Assembly (NCBI RefSeq): GCF_913777995.1
Contig: NZ_CAJYVE010000030.1
Span: 1-64,000, forward strand
Source of the DNA: an uncultured Pseudomonas sp.
GTDB lineage: Bacteria > Pseudomonadota > Gammaproteobacteria > Pseudomonadales > Pseudomonadaceae
Length of the DNA: 64,000 nucleotides
Reading direction: 5' to 3'
This document shows positions 16,940 to 28,900 of the stretch, in pieces. Position 1 is the first letter of the stretch, and every line of letters starts with the position of its first letter. The notes under the pieces were generated by a model. It was given only the letters and a program-made list of their open reading frames with translations. It had not been told where the DNA came from and ran no database searches. The position numbers and the translations under genes are program-made.

Positions 16940-19900
16940 ATGGACAACATCGTAGTCGCCGATAAATCCTCATCCACCCTCTCCGCTCAACCCTGGGGCA
17001 ACGTTCAGCTCGGCCAGCCCGGCGTTGTGCAGATGCCCATCCCTCCCGGCCAGGTTGCCTCAGTGGCCCGCAACGGCCAGGACCTGATTCTGACGCTCAA
17101 GTCGGGCGAACAGCTCACCATCAGTAACTTCTTCACGGTCAACGCCCAGGATATCGGCAGCGACCTGGTGTTCCAGGGCGACGACGGCGTGCTGTGGCAG
17201 GCCCAGTACGATGCGAATGCGTTCAATGGCTTCACCTTCAGCGAAGTCTCGTCCCTCGATACGCTCATCGCGAGTACCGGAGTGGTCAGCGGCGCGACAC
17301 AGACCTTCGCCTTCGCCGGCCTCGGCGTGCTGGGTGCTGGCGGTGCGGCTGCCGCCGCTTCGAGTGCGGCCGGTGGTGGCGGCAGCAGCGGCAGTGGCAG
17401 CGCGGTCCCGTTCGCGCCGTCCAACCTGGCATTGTCCATCGATGGCCAGACCCTCACCGGCACTGGCACACCGGGTTCGACGGTCAACGTGCGTGACCCA
17501 TCCGGTAACCTGCTGGGCTCCGCTCCGGTCGGTGCGGATGGCAACTTCAGCATCGGCTTGAATCCGCCCCTGACCAATGGCGAGCAAGTGGTCGTAGACC
17601 AGACCGACCCGGCAGGCAACGCTTCCGAACAGGCACCGGTCAGCGCCCCCGACACCACCGCGCCCGATGCTCCTGCCGATCTGCAGGCCAGCGCCGATGG
17701 CCAGTCCGTTACGGGTACCGGCGAACCAGGCGCGACGGTCAGCGTACGCGATGCCAACGGCACCGCGCTTGGCTCCGCCGTGGTGGGTGACGACGGCACC
17801 TTCAGCGTTGCGCTGAACAGCGCACAACCTCCGGGCACACAACTGAGCGTCGAACAGACCGATCAGGCCGGCAACACTTCGGCCCCCGCCACAGTGCTCA
17901 TCAGCGACCCGGCGGCCCCCGCGCAACCAAGCGGCCTGGCCCTGAGCGCTGATGGCCTGGTGCTCAGCGGCAGCGGCCAAGTCGGCGCTACGGTGAGCGT
18001 ACGCGCGGCAGACGGCAGCCTGTTGGGTAGCGCCGTGGTCGGGGCCGATGGGCGTTTCAGCGTGCCGCTGGCCAACGCCCAGCTCGATGGCCAAACCCTC
18101 AGCGTGCAGCAGACCGATGCCGACGGCAGGGTGTCCCTGCCCGCTTCGCTGACCGCCGCCGATGTCACTGCCCCGGCAGCGCCCGGCAACCTGCAACTGG
18201 CCGCCGATGGCACGAGCCTGTCCGGCACCGGCGAGCCGGGCGCCACGGTGAATGTACGGGCCGCCAATGGCAGCCTGCTGGGCAGTGCGCTGGTGGCCAG
18301 CGACGGCACCTTCACCGTCACCTTCAGCACTGCGCAGTCGTCCACTGCCGGCCTGAGCGTCAGCCAGACCGATGCCGCCGGCAACACTTCACCGATTGCC
18401 AGCACACCGCCGTCCGGCTCGGCAATTGCCGCCCCCACCGACCTGGCGGTCAGTCCGGACGGCCTGACCCTCACGGGGCGCGGGGTGCCCGGCGCGCAAC
18501 TGACGGTACGCGGCGCCGGCGGCCAGGTGCTGGGCAACACCCTGGTGAACGCCGATGGCAGCTTCAGTGTGACGTTGAACAGCGCGCAGCTCGACGGTCA
18601 GGCGTTGAGTGTCAGCCAGAGCGATAGCCAAGGACGAACCTCGCCCTCGACCTCGCTGAGCGCACCTGATGTCACGCCCCCCCAGGCCGCTACCGGCCTG
18701 CAATTCGATGACACCCGCAGCAGCCTCAGCGGACGTGCCGAGCCGGGGGCTACGGTCAAGGTTCTGGCGGCCGACGGCAGCCTGCTGGGCAGTGCCGTAG
18801 CCGCAGCGGATGGCCGCTTCACGATCAGTTTCGCAACCCCGCTGAGCACCGGCGAAGTACTTGGCATCAATGTCACGGATCAGGCGCAGAACAGCTCCGC
18901 CACTGATCCGTTGATCGTTCCGGACCCGGCAGATGTCACACCGCCCGCCGTACCGAAGGCCTTGGCCATCAGCAGCGATGGCGGCCTGTTGACCGGGCGC
19001 GGCGAAGCCGGGGCGCAGGTGCGAGTGCTCGACGCCCAGGGCAATAGCGTCGGCACGGCGGTGGTCGGCCTGGACGGCCAGTTCAGTGTCGAACTGCGCC
19101 CTGCCCAGCTTGCCGGACAGCAACTGGAAGTGACCCTGACCGACAGCGCCGGCAACGTTTCCGCCAACAGCCCTATCCAGGCGCCCACGGCGCCGCAGCA
19201 GCCCCAGGCGTTGTCGGAAGTGAGCGTCGCCGCGGATGGGCTGTCAGTCACCGGTAAGGGGCTGGCCGGGCTGCGCGTGTTCGTGCGCAGTGCTGCCGGG
19301 CGCACCCTGGGCTCGTCGCTGATCGGGCCAGACGGCACCTTCACCGTGGCCCTGGCACCCGCGCAGCTCAGTGGCGAGTCGCTGAACGTCGTGGCGGTAG
19401 ACAGCGCCGGCAACAGTACCGTCAACGAAGTGGTGCAAGCGCCGGACACCGATGCGCCGCCGGTCGTCAGCGACCTGTTGGTCAGCCCTGATGGCAGCGT
19501 GATCTCCGGGCGCGGTCAGCCCGGCGCCGCGGTTACCGTTCGCGATGAACAAGGCAATGTCGTGGCCAGCGGCGTGGTCGCGGATAACGGCACCTTCATC
19601 CTCGACCTCGACTCACCGGTTGCCGAAGGCGTGGTGCTGTCGGTGACCCAGACCGACGCCTCCGGCCTGCCTTCAGCGCCAATCGAAGTACAGGTGCCCG
19701 ACGCCAGTGGGCCGGTGGCCGTGCAGGATGTCAGCCTTGACGCTAGCGGTCGCGAAGTGTCCGGCAGCGGTGTGCCCGGCACCCAGGTTGAAGTGCGAGA
19801 CGCCAACGGCAATGTCCTGGGCAGCGGACCGGTTGGCGCCGACGGCACCTTCCAGATCCCGTTGAGCGGCCCGCAGATCAACGGCGAACGCCTGGACGTG

Positions 19901-22900
19901 GTGGTCATCGACGCCTCCGGAGCCGAATCGATCCCCACGCCTTTGCAGGCCGACGACAGCACCGCCCCGGCGCAGCCCACCGACCTGGCGATCAATCCCA
20001 ACGGCCTGTTGCTCAGCGGCAATGGCGAGCCCGGCGCGCAGGTCACGGTGCGTGATGCCCAGGGCGTGGTGCTGGGCACTGCCGTAGTGGGTGAAACCGG
20101 CAGTTTTTCGGTGCCCTTGAGCAGCGCGCAGACCCAAGGCCAGGCGTTGCAGGTCATCCTCACTGACGCCCAGGGCAATGCCTCCACGCCCCTGGGCGTC
20201 AATGCGCCGAACAGTCTGGGCGATCTGCAGCCTGCCAACCTGAGCCTGGACGGCAGCGGCCTGCAGCTCAGCGGCACCGGCCAGGCGGGCTCTACGGTCA
20301 GCGTACGCGACAGCGATGGCACACCACTGGGGACTGCGCAGGTCGGTGCGGACGGGCGCTTCACGGTGACGCTTGCCGCCGTACAAAACAATGGCCAGAC
20401 CTTGCAGGTGGTCGCCAGCGCTGGCGGCCAGACCTCCGCTGCAACGGCTTTGCTGGTGCCCGACACCCAGCCGCCTGCCGCTGTCACCGGCCTTGACCTG
20501 AGTGCCGACCGTACTAAGGTCACGGGTAACGGTGAGGCGGGCGCCACCGTCATCGTGCGCGGCGCCAATGGCGTCGAACTTGGGCGTGACACCGTGCAAC
20601 CGGGCGGCACTTTCAGCGTGGGCCTGTCCCCGGTCCCCGCTGCCGACCAGCCGCTGAGCGTGGTCCAGATAGACCCGGCCGGCAATGCCTCGTTGCCTGC
20701 CGAGATCAGCCCAGTCGACACCACGCCGCCCGACCCGGTCAGCAATGTAGTGATCTCCGCCAACGGCAGCCAGGTCAGTGGTAACGGCGAAGCGGGCGCG
20801 CGCGTGCAGATCTTCGATGCGCAGGACAACCTGCTCGGCGCGGGGTTGGTCGGCAGCAACGGCCGCTTTGAAGTGAGCCTGAGTCCCGCCCAGGTCAATG
20901 GCCAGCTGTTGAGCATTGTCCAGACCGACGCGGCATCCAACGCGTCGCCGCCATTCGCCCTCAATGCTCCCGACATCCAGCCACCCGCACCGCCAGGCGA
21001 TGTATCCCTGGCCAGCAACGGCCTGACCCTCAGCGGCAGTGGCGTAGCCAATGCCAGCATCAGCGTGCGCGATGCCACCGGCACGCTGATTGGCAGCGGC
21101 ACGGTGGGTCCGGATGGCCGCTTCAGCTTCGACCTGAATACCGCCCAGCTCGATGGCGAGCGCTTGCAAGTGGTACAGAGCACCACCACGCTCAGCTCTG
21201 CGCCAACCTGGGTGACCGCAGCCGATGTCACCGCCCCCGACCCGGTCAGCAATCTGCTGATCAATGCCAGCGGCAACCAGCTGACCGGCCTCGGCGAGGC
21301 CGGCGCCACCGTCACCGTCCGTAGCCCAGGCAACCTGATTCTGGGCACTGCCCAGGTGGCAGCCGATGGCAGCTTCAGCGTCAGCCTCAACCCGCCGCAG
21401 GTCGGCGGTCAGTCACTCAGCGTGGTACAGACCGACGCCAGCGCCAATGCCTCGACCGGCGAGAGTATCAGCGCGCCCAACCTGACACCGCCGGTCGCGC
21501 CTGGCGGGCTGGCGTTGGATGACACTGGCCAGATCCTCACTGGCCAGACCCAGGGCGGTGCCGTGGTGCAAGTGTTCGCCGCCGACGGCAGTCTCATCGT
21601 TGACGGTATCGCCAACGCGGACGGTAGCTTCAGCCTCGACCTGGGTACGCCTCGCACCAATGGCGAGCAGTTGCTCGTGCAGGCCAGCGTCGACGGACGC
21701 AGTTCACCCTTCGCACCCTACACCGCAGCGGATACCACCCCACCCGAGGCCCTCGCCAACCTGCTGGTCAGCCCCGACGGGCTGCAAGTCTCCGGCACCG
21801 GTGAGGCCGGCACCCTGGTGGACATCAGCGTCGACGGCGTCGCCCGAGGCACGGCCAACGTCGGACCCGATGGCATGTTCATCTTCACCCTGCCCGTGGC
21901 GGCCGGGCAAGGCAGTGAAATCAGCCTGGTGGCCCGCGACCTGGCCGGCAACACCCTGCCCGCCGTGACCCTCGCAGGGCCGGACGGGGCGGGCATCGCC
22001 ACACCCACCGCGCTGGTGCTCTCGGCAGACGGTACGCAACTCAGTGGCCAGGCCACTGCAGGCACCACCATTACCGTCACCGACGACCGCGGCGGGGTAC
22101 TGGGCAGCGTCGGCCCGGTGGGTGCCGACGGACTGTTCAGCGTGACGCTCGATCCGCCGCAGACCAATGGCCAGACCCTGGCAGTGGTGGCCGAGGCCGC
22201 CAACGGTCAGGTGTCGGTGCCTGGCACGCTGAGCGCAGCAGACACCAGCGCGCCGCTGGCCCCCGTCAGCCTGGTGCTGAGTGGCGACGGAACACAACTG
22301 AGTGGGCGGGGCGAACCGGGCGCCCGGTTGTCGGTGAAGAATGCCGCAGGTGTCGAACTCGGCAGCCTGACCATCGACGCCAGCGGCCTCTTCATGGCTG
22401 CCTTGGCGCCCGCGCAGATCGACGGCCAGGTGCTGTCGGTCACCCTCACCGATGCCGCGGGCAACGTCTCGCAGCCGGTGAGTCTCACCGCCCCCGATCT
22501 TCTGCCCCCCGCAGCGCCCACCGAAGTGACGATCAACCTGGCCGGCACCCTGGTCAGCGGCCAGGGCGAACCCGGCACCCAAGTGGAAGTGCTCGATGCA
22601 CAAGGCACTTTGTTGGCCCGCAGCGTGGTGCTGCCCGCCGGCACTTTCGAGGTCACCCTGCCAGCCGCGCAGCTGACCGGCGCGCCGCTGCAGGTGCAGT
22701 TGCGCGATGGAGCCGACAATCTGTCACCGGTGGTGAACCTGGCCACCCTCGACCGCACGCCACCGGCGCCGGTCACGGCCACTGATATCAGCCTCGACGG
22801 CTCGCAACTGACCGGCCAGGGTGAAGCGGGCGCGCGGGTCGAAGTGCGCAGTGCCAACGGCACCCTGCTGGGCAGCGCTCTGGTGGCCGCCAATGGGGCG

Positions 22901-25900
22901 TTCGCGGTGAACCTGGTGCCGGCTTCGGCCAATGGCGAGACCCTGGCAGTGATTCAGGTGGATGCCGCCGGCAATGCCTCTGCCGCCGTGGCAGTGCTCG
23001 CCGACGACATCACAGCTCCGGAAGCCTTGTCGAATGTAGTCATCAATCGCGATGGCCTGACCGTGACCGGCAATGGCGAACCTGGCGCCACGGTATTCGT
23101 GCGGGCCGCCGATGGCAGCGAACTGGGCCGTGCCCTGGTGGCCGCCAATGGTTCGTTCAGCGTGACCCTGAGCAGCGCACAGATCAACGCGCAGGTGCTC
23201 ACCGTCAATCAGGAAGATCCGCCCGGTAACGAAGGCCCTTCGCAGCAGGTCATCGCCCCGGATCTGGTCGCCCCCTTGGCACCTGCAGATCTGGCGCTCA
23301 ACCCCAGCGGCCTGCAATTGAGCGGTACCGCCGAGGCTGGCAGCGCCATCACCGTTCGCGATGGCGCCGGCCAGGTGATCGGCAGTGGCGTGGTTGCCGC
23401 CGACGGGACGTTCCTGCTCAACCTCAACCAGGCGCAACTCAATGGCCAGGTACTGCGGGTGACCGCGCAGGACGCCGCAGGCAATGTTTCCCTCGCCGCC
23501 CTCTACACAGCCACCGACGTCACCGCGCCCCTCGCCGTGACCGCCCTGGCGGTGACGCCCGATGGCAGTGTGCTCTCCGGCCTTGGCGAACCCGGTGCCC
23601 AGGTACAGGTGCGCAGTGCGGACGGCAGCCTGCTCGGCTCGGCCAGCGTCGGCGCGGGCGGGCGTTTCAACGTCAACCTGGCGCCAGCGGCCCAGGCCGG
23701 CAGTCTGCTGGAGGTGCTGCAAAGCGATGCCGCCGGCAACGTTTCGCCAGCGGCCAGCGTCACCACCCCAGGGAACCAGGCCCCGGCGGTACCCGCCGAC
23801 CTGCAACTCAGCGCCGACGGCCTGGTACTCAGCGGTACCGGCAGTGCTGGCTCGACGGTGACCGTGCGCGGCAGCGGCGGCGTGATACTGGGCAGCGCGC
23901 TGGTGATCGGCGACGGCAGCTTCAGCGTGAGCCTGGCCAGCGCCCAGCTCAATGGTGAGCGCCTCGAGGTCAGCGCGCAGAGCGATGGCCTCAGTTCCCT
24001 GCCAGCGGAGCTGATTGCCACCGACAGCACCGCGCCCTTGCCGCTGGCCGAGTATCGCCTGGCCACTGATGGCGTAACCCTCGAGGGGCGCGGTGAACCG
24101 CTGGCCACCGTGCAAGTGCTCGGTGCCGGTGGGCAAATCCTGGCAAGCGTTCAAGTGGGCGCTGATGGCCGCTTCAGCACCACGCTCAGCAGCGCGCAAC
24201 AGGCCGGCCAGGTGCTGAGCCTGACCCAGACCGACCTGGCGGGCAATGTCTCCCCCGCGGTAAGCCTCACCGCCCCGGACCTGGTGGCGCCCCTGGCGGC
24301 GGCGAACCTGCAACTGGATGGCACCGGCCTGGTGCTGTCGGGCACCGGCGAGGTCGGCGCCACCGTCAGGGTGGTGGATGCCAATGGCGGCCTGCTCGGC
24401 AGTGGCGTGGTACTCGCTGACAGCAGCTTCCAGGTCACGCTGTCGCAAGCCCCGGTGGACGGCCAGGCGCTGGCGGTGACCCTTACCGACGCGGCTGGCA
24501 ATGTCTCGTTACCGGCCACCCTGACGCCGGTGGACACCACCCCACCCCTGCCCCTCAGCAACCTGGAGATTTCCATCGACGGCCTGACCATCGTCGGTCG
24601 GGGCGAGCGCGGCGCCACAGTGGTAGTACGCGCGGCCGATGGCAGTGAGCTGGGTACCACCACGGTGGCCGACAACGGTGCGTTCAGTGTGACCCTCGAC
24701 AGCGCGCAGACCAACGCGCAATTGCTGAGCCTCACCCAGAGCGACCGGGCCGGTAATCTGTCGCCGGCCGTGAGCCTCACCGCACCGGACACCACGCCTC
24801 CGGTGGCGCTGCAAGACCCGGTCATCAACCCGCTCGGCACCCTGGTGACCGGCAGCGGCGAACCCGGCGCCACGGTACGGGTGACCAACACCAACGGCGT
24901 GCTGCTGGGCAGCGCCGTGGTCCTGGCCGACGGCAGCTACAGCGTCACCCTGCAACCTGCACAGATCGACCTGCAGGTGTTGCGCGTCAACCAGGTCGAT
25001 GCGGCTGGTAACCCTGGCCCGGTCAGCACCCTCACCGCCCCGGACCTGACCCCCCCGGCCGCCGCCCAGGAGTTGGCCCTGAATGCGGCCGGGACGCAGC
25101 TCAGCGGCCGCGGTGAAGTGAACGCCGACGTCATGGTGCTGCGTGCCGACGGCACCTCGGCAGGCAACGCGACGGTCGGCGCCGATGGACGTTTCAGCGT
25201 CAGCCTGGCCCCTGGCAGCGCCGATGGCGGGGTTCTGCAGGTGATTCTCATGGATGCCGCGCAGAACATGTCCGTGCCAGCCCCCTTCACCACGCCGGAC
25301 CTGCTCCCCCCGGCCGCAGTGAGCGACCTGCAGTTCGATGTCGCCGGGCAGTTGCTGGTGGGCAATGGCGAGCCCAATGCCACGGTCGAGGTGTTCGATG
25401 GCAGCACACGGGTCGGCAGCGCGCCGGTGGGCGCGGACGGGCGCTTCAGTCTCGACCTCGGCACCCTGACCCTGCAGGGCCAGGCCCTGACCGTAGTGCA
25501 GCGCGATGCCGCCGGCAACCAGTCCAGCGCCACCGCCTTGCAAGTGCCAGACCTCAGTGTGCCAGCGGCGCCAACCGACCTGGCGCTGGCCGGCGACGGC
25601 CTGACCCTGACCGGCACCGGCCTGCCCGGAGCCACGGTGCAAGTCTACGGCCCCGACGACGGCCTGCTCGGCACTGTCACGGTCGGCGGCGGCGGTGCTT
25701 TCAGCCTTACGCTCACTGAAGCGCAGCTCAATGGCGAGCTGCTGCAGGTCCGGCAGATCAGCAGCGCGGGCGTGACCTCCGCAGATGCGCCGCTGCAGGC
25801 ACTGGACGTGACACCGCCAGCACCGGTCACCGCGCTGTTGTTGAGTGCCGACGGCTTGACCCTCAGCGGCCGCGGCGAAGCCGGCGCGTCGGTGCGGGCC

Positions 25901-28900
25901 AGCGTCGGCGGCACTGTGCTGGGCAGCGTCGAGGTCGCCGCCGATGGCAGCTTCCAGGTGCCGTTGAACAGCCCGCAACTGAATGGCGAGGTGCTCAGCG
26001 TCATCCAGACCGATCAGTCCAATAACCCATCGAGTGCGGTGACCCTGAGCGCCCCGGACCTGACACCGCCCGTCGCGCCAACGCTCACGCCCATGACCGT
26101 CGAGTCGCTGTTGCAAGGCACTGCCGAGGTGGGCAGCACCGTTACCGTGCGTGCCCAGGACGGGACTTTGCTGGGCAGCGGGACGGCCACCGATGGCACA
26201 TTCAGCATCACCCTGACACCGCCACAGAACACCGGTGCCTTGCTGAGCGTGGTGGCCACCGACGCCGCCGGCAATGTCTCGCCCGTGGCCAGCATCCCCG
26301 CCTTGGACACCACGCCACCGGACGCCATCCTGGCCAGCAGCCTGGCCTTCAGCGACGACCTGAGCCAGGTGTCGGGTCTGGGTGAGGCCGGGGCCACGGT
26401 GCGCGTTACCCGCGCCGATGGCACTGGACTGGGCGAAAGCCGGGTGGCCGCGAATGGCACCTTCACCCTCACCTTCACCGGGGCCGTGGTGCAAGGCGAA
26501 GCCCTGCGCGTGATCCAGACCGACGCCGCCGGCAACGACTCGTCGCTCACCAGCTTTGCGGCGCCCACTGTGCTGCCGCCTTCCGCGCCGCTGAACCTGG
26601 TGCTCAATGCCGAAGGCACGCTGTTGAGCGGCCAGGCCAGTGTTGGCACCACCGTCACGGTGCGCGCCCAGGATGGCACCTCGCTGGGCAGCGCTACCAC
26701 GCAACCCGACGGAACCTTCAGCGTCAGCCTGCAACCTGCGCAGACCAACGGCCAGTTGCTGTCGGTGTCCGCCAGCACCGCCAGTGCCGGGGAGTCGATC
26801 CCTGCCCTGCTCACCGCTGGCGACAGCACCCCGCCCGCACCGCTGGCCAACCTGCAACTGGAACCTGGCGGCACGCGGGTTACGGGTACCGGCGAGGCCG
26901 GTGCCAAGGTCACGATCAGCAATGCCCTCGGCACCGAGCTGGGCAGCGCTACGGTCAGTGCCAGCGGCACCTTCAGCGTGACCCTGAGCAGCCCGCAGCT
27001 CAACGGCCAGTTGCTCAGCGCCGTGCAAGCCGACGCGGCTGGCAACCTGTCCCCGGTACAACCCCTTCAGGCGCCGGATCTGACCGCGCCGCTGGCAGCT
27101 GCCAGCCTGCAGCTCAACGCTACGGGCACCCTGTTGAGCGGCATTGGTGAAGCCGGGGCCAGCGTGCGCGTGGTCAACGCCAGCGGTGTCGAGCTGGGCA
27201 CCGGCACGGTAGGCGCCGGCGGGACCTTCAGCATCAACCTCAACAGTGCGCAGACCAATGGCCAGACGCTCACCGTGACCCTGACCGACGCGGCCTCGAA
27301 CACCTCGCTGCCAGCCACGCTCGTGGCGGCCGATACCACCGAGCCGCTGGCTCCGACCAACCTGGCGGTGAATGCCGCCGGGCTGCAACTGACCGGCAAT
27401 GGCGAGCCCGGCGCACGGGTGTTCGTCACCAGCGCCAGTGGCGCGCCGCTGGGTAACGCACTGGTGGCCAGCGACGGCAGCTTCAGTGTGTTGCTGTCCA
27501 GCGCCCAGCTGAACTTCGAAAGCCTGCGGGTCAGCCAGACCGACCCGGCCGGCAACGTCTCTGTCGTGGCGACGGTCAATGCGCCCGACATCACGCCACC
27601 GGCCATTGCTACTGCGCTGAGCGTGTCTGGCGCCGGTACCAGCCTGAGCGGGCGCGGTGAAGTCGGCGCCAGCGTCACGGTGCGTGGCACCGCCAACCAG
27701 GTGCTGGGTACGGGCGTGGTCGGTGCCGACGGCCAGTTCAGCGTCAGCCTGTCCCCGGCGCAGAACGACGGCCAACTGCTGACCGTGCAGCTCAGCGATG
27801 CCCGCACCAATCTTTCACCCATCGCCAGCGTGACCGCGCCTGACACCACCCCGCCTGTCGCACCGGCCACGGCGCAGATCAATGCCGCCGGTACGCTGGT
27901 CACCGGCACCGGCATCGCCGGTGACCGTATCGTGGTACGTGATGCCAGCGGCACCCAGCTCGGCACCGCGCAAGTGGCCTTGAATGGCAGTTGGTCGGTG
28001 GTACTCAGCCCGGCCCAGGTCAGTGGCCAGGCTTTGCAGGTCACCCAGGTGGACCTGGCCGGTAACGTCTCCACGGCGCTGCCGCTCATCACACCGGACC
28101 TGACGCCGCCAGCCGCTGCCAGCGGCCTGCAACTCTCGGCCGACGGCCTGACCCTGAGCGGCAACGCCGAGGTCGGTGCCACGGTCACGGTCAAGAGCGC
28201 CACCGGCACCACGCTGGGCACCGCCACCGTGGGCGTAGGCGGCGGATTCAGCGTCAACCTCAACGCCGCGCAGATCAACGGCGAAGTGCTGAGCATCAGC
28301 GTGGCCGACCGGGCCGGTAACCTGTCGCCGGTGGTCACCCTCACCGCCCCGGACATCGACGCCGACCGCCCGGTGGTGGCCAACGACAACCTGGCCACCG
28401 CCACCGTCAATCTGGCGGCGGTGACTACCCGCACCAACAGCACCGAGAGCATTCCGGTGCTGCTGGGGGTGGGCCTCAACCACACGGTGAACTTCACCGT
28501 GGCCAATGGCACCACCGCCACCCCGACCCTGACCCTGCTCGATGGCGGCCTGCTGTCGCTGGGCACGCAGGCCACCTTTACCCTGCAGGTCAAGGACGCC
28601 AGCGGCGCCTGGGTCACCCTCGGCAACGCCGGCAACGGCGGACTGCTCAACCTCAGCGTGCTGGCGGGTTCCGGGGTGCAGGTCAGGGCCGGGACGTTGC
28701 TGGCCGGTGAGTACCGGCTGACCCTGGCCACCAATAGCCTCAGCGTGGCGACCACGATCAACAGCAACCTGCAGCTGGATATCAACAGCCTGACCCAGTT
28801 CACCGGCAGTGCCGGGACGGCCATCACCGGCAATGTGGTGACCGATCCCGGCCCGACCGGCAGTGTCGATATCACCGGCCCCGACAACGCCGCTGTGGTG

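Noticed and set aside
24509..27775. Very long antisense open frames inside the adhesin gene, up to 1088 codons
   Set aside because: GC-rich repeated coding sequence keeps the opposite frames open; the translations are low-complexity shadows with no family motif.
17410..28360. Periodic repeats considered as a CRISPR array or tandem satellite
   Set aside because: The period of about 255 bp matches protein repeats in one open frame; DNA copies are diverged and there are no spacers.
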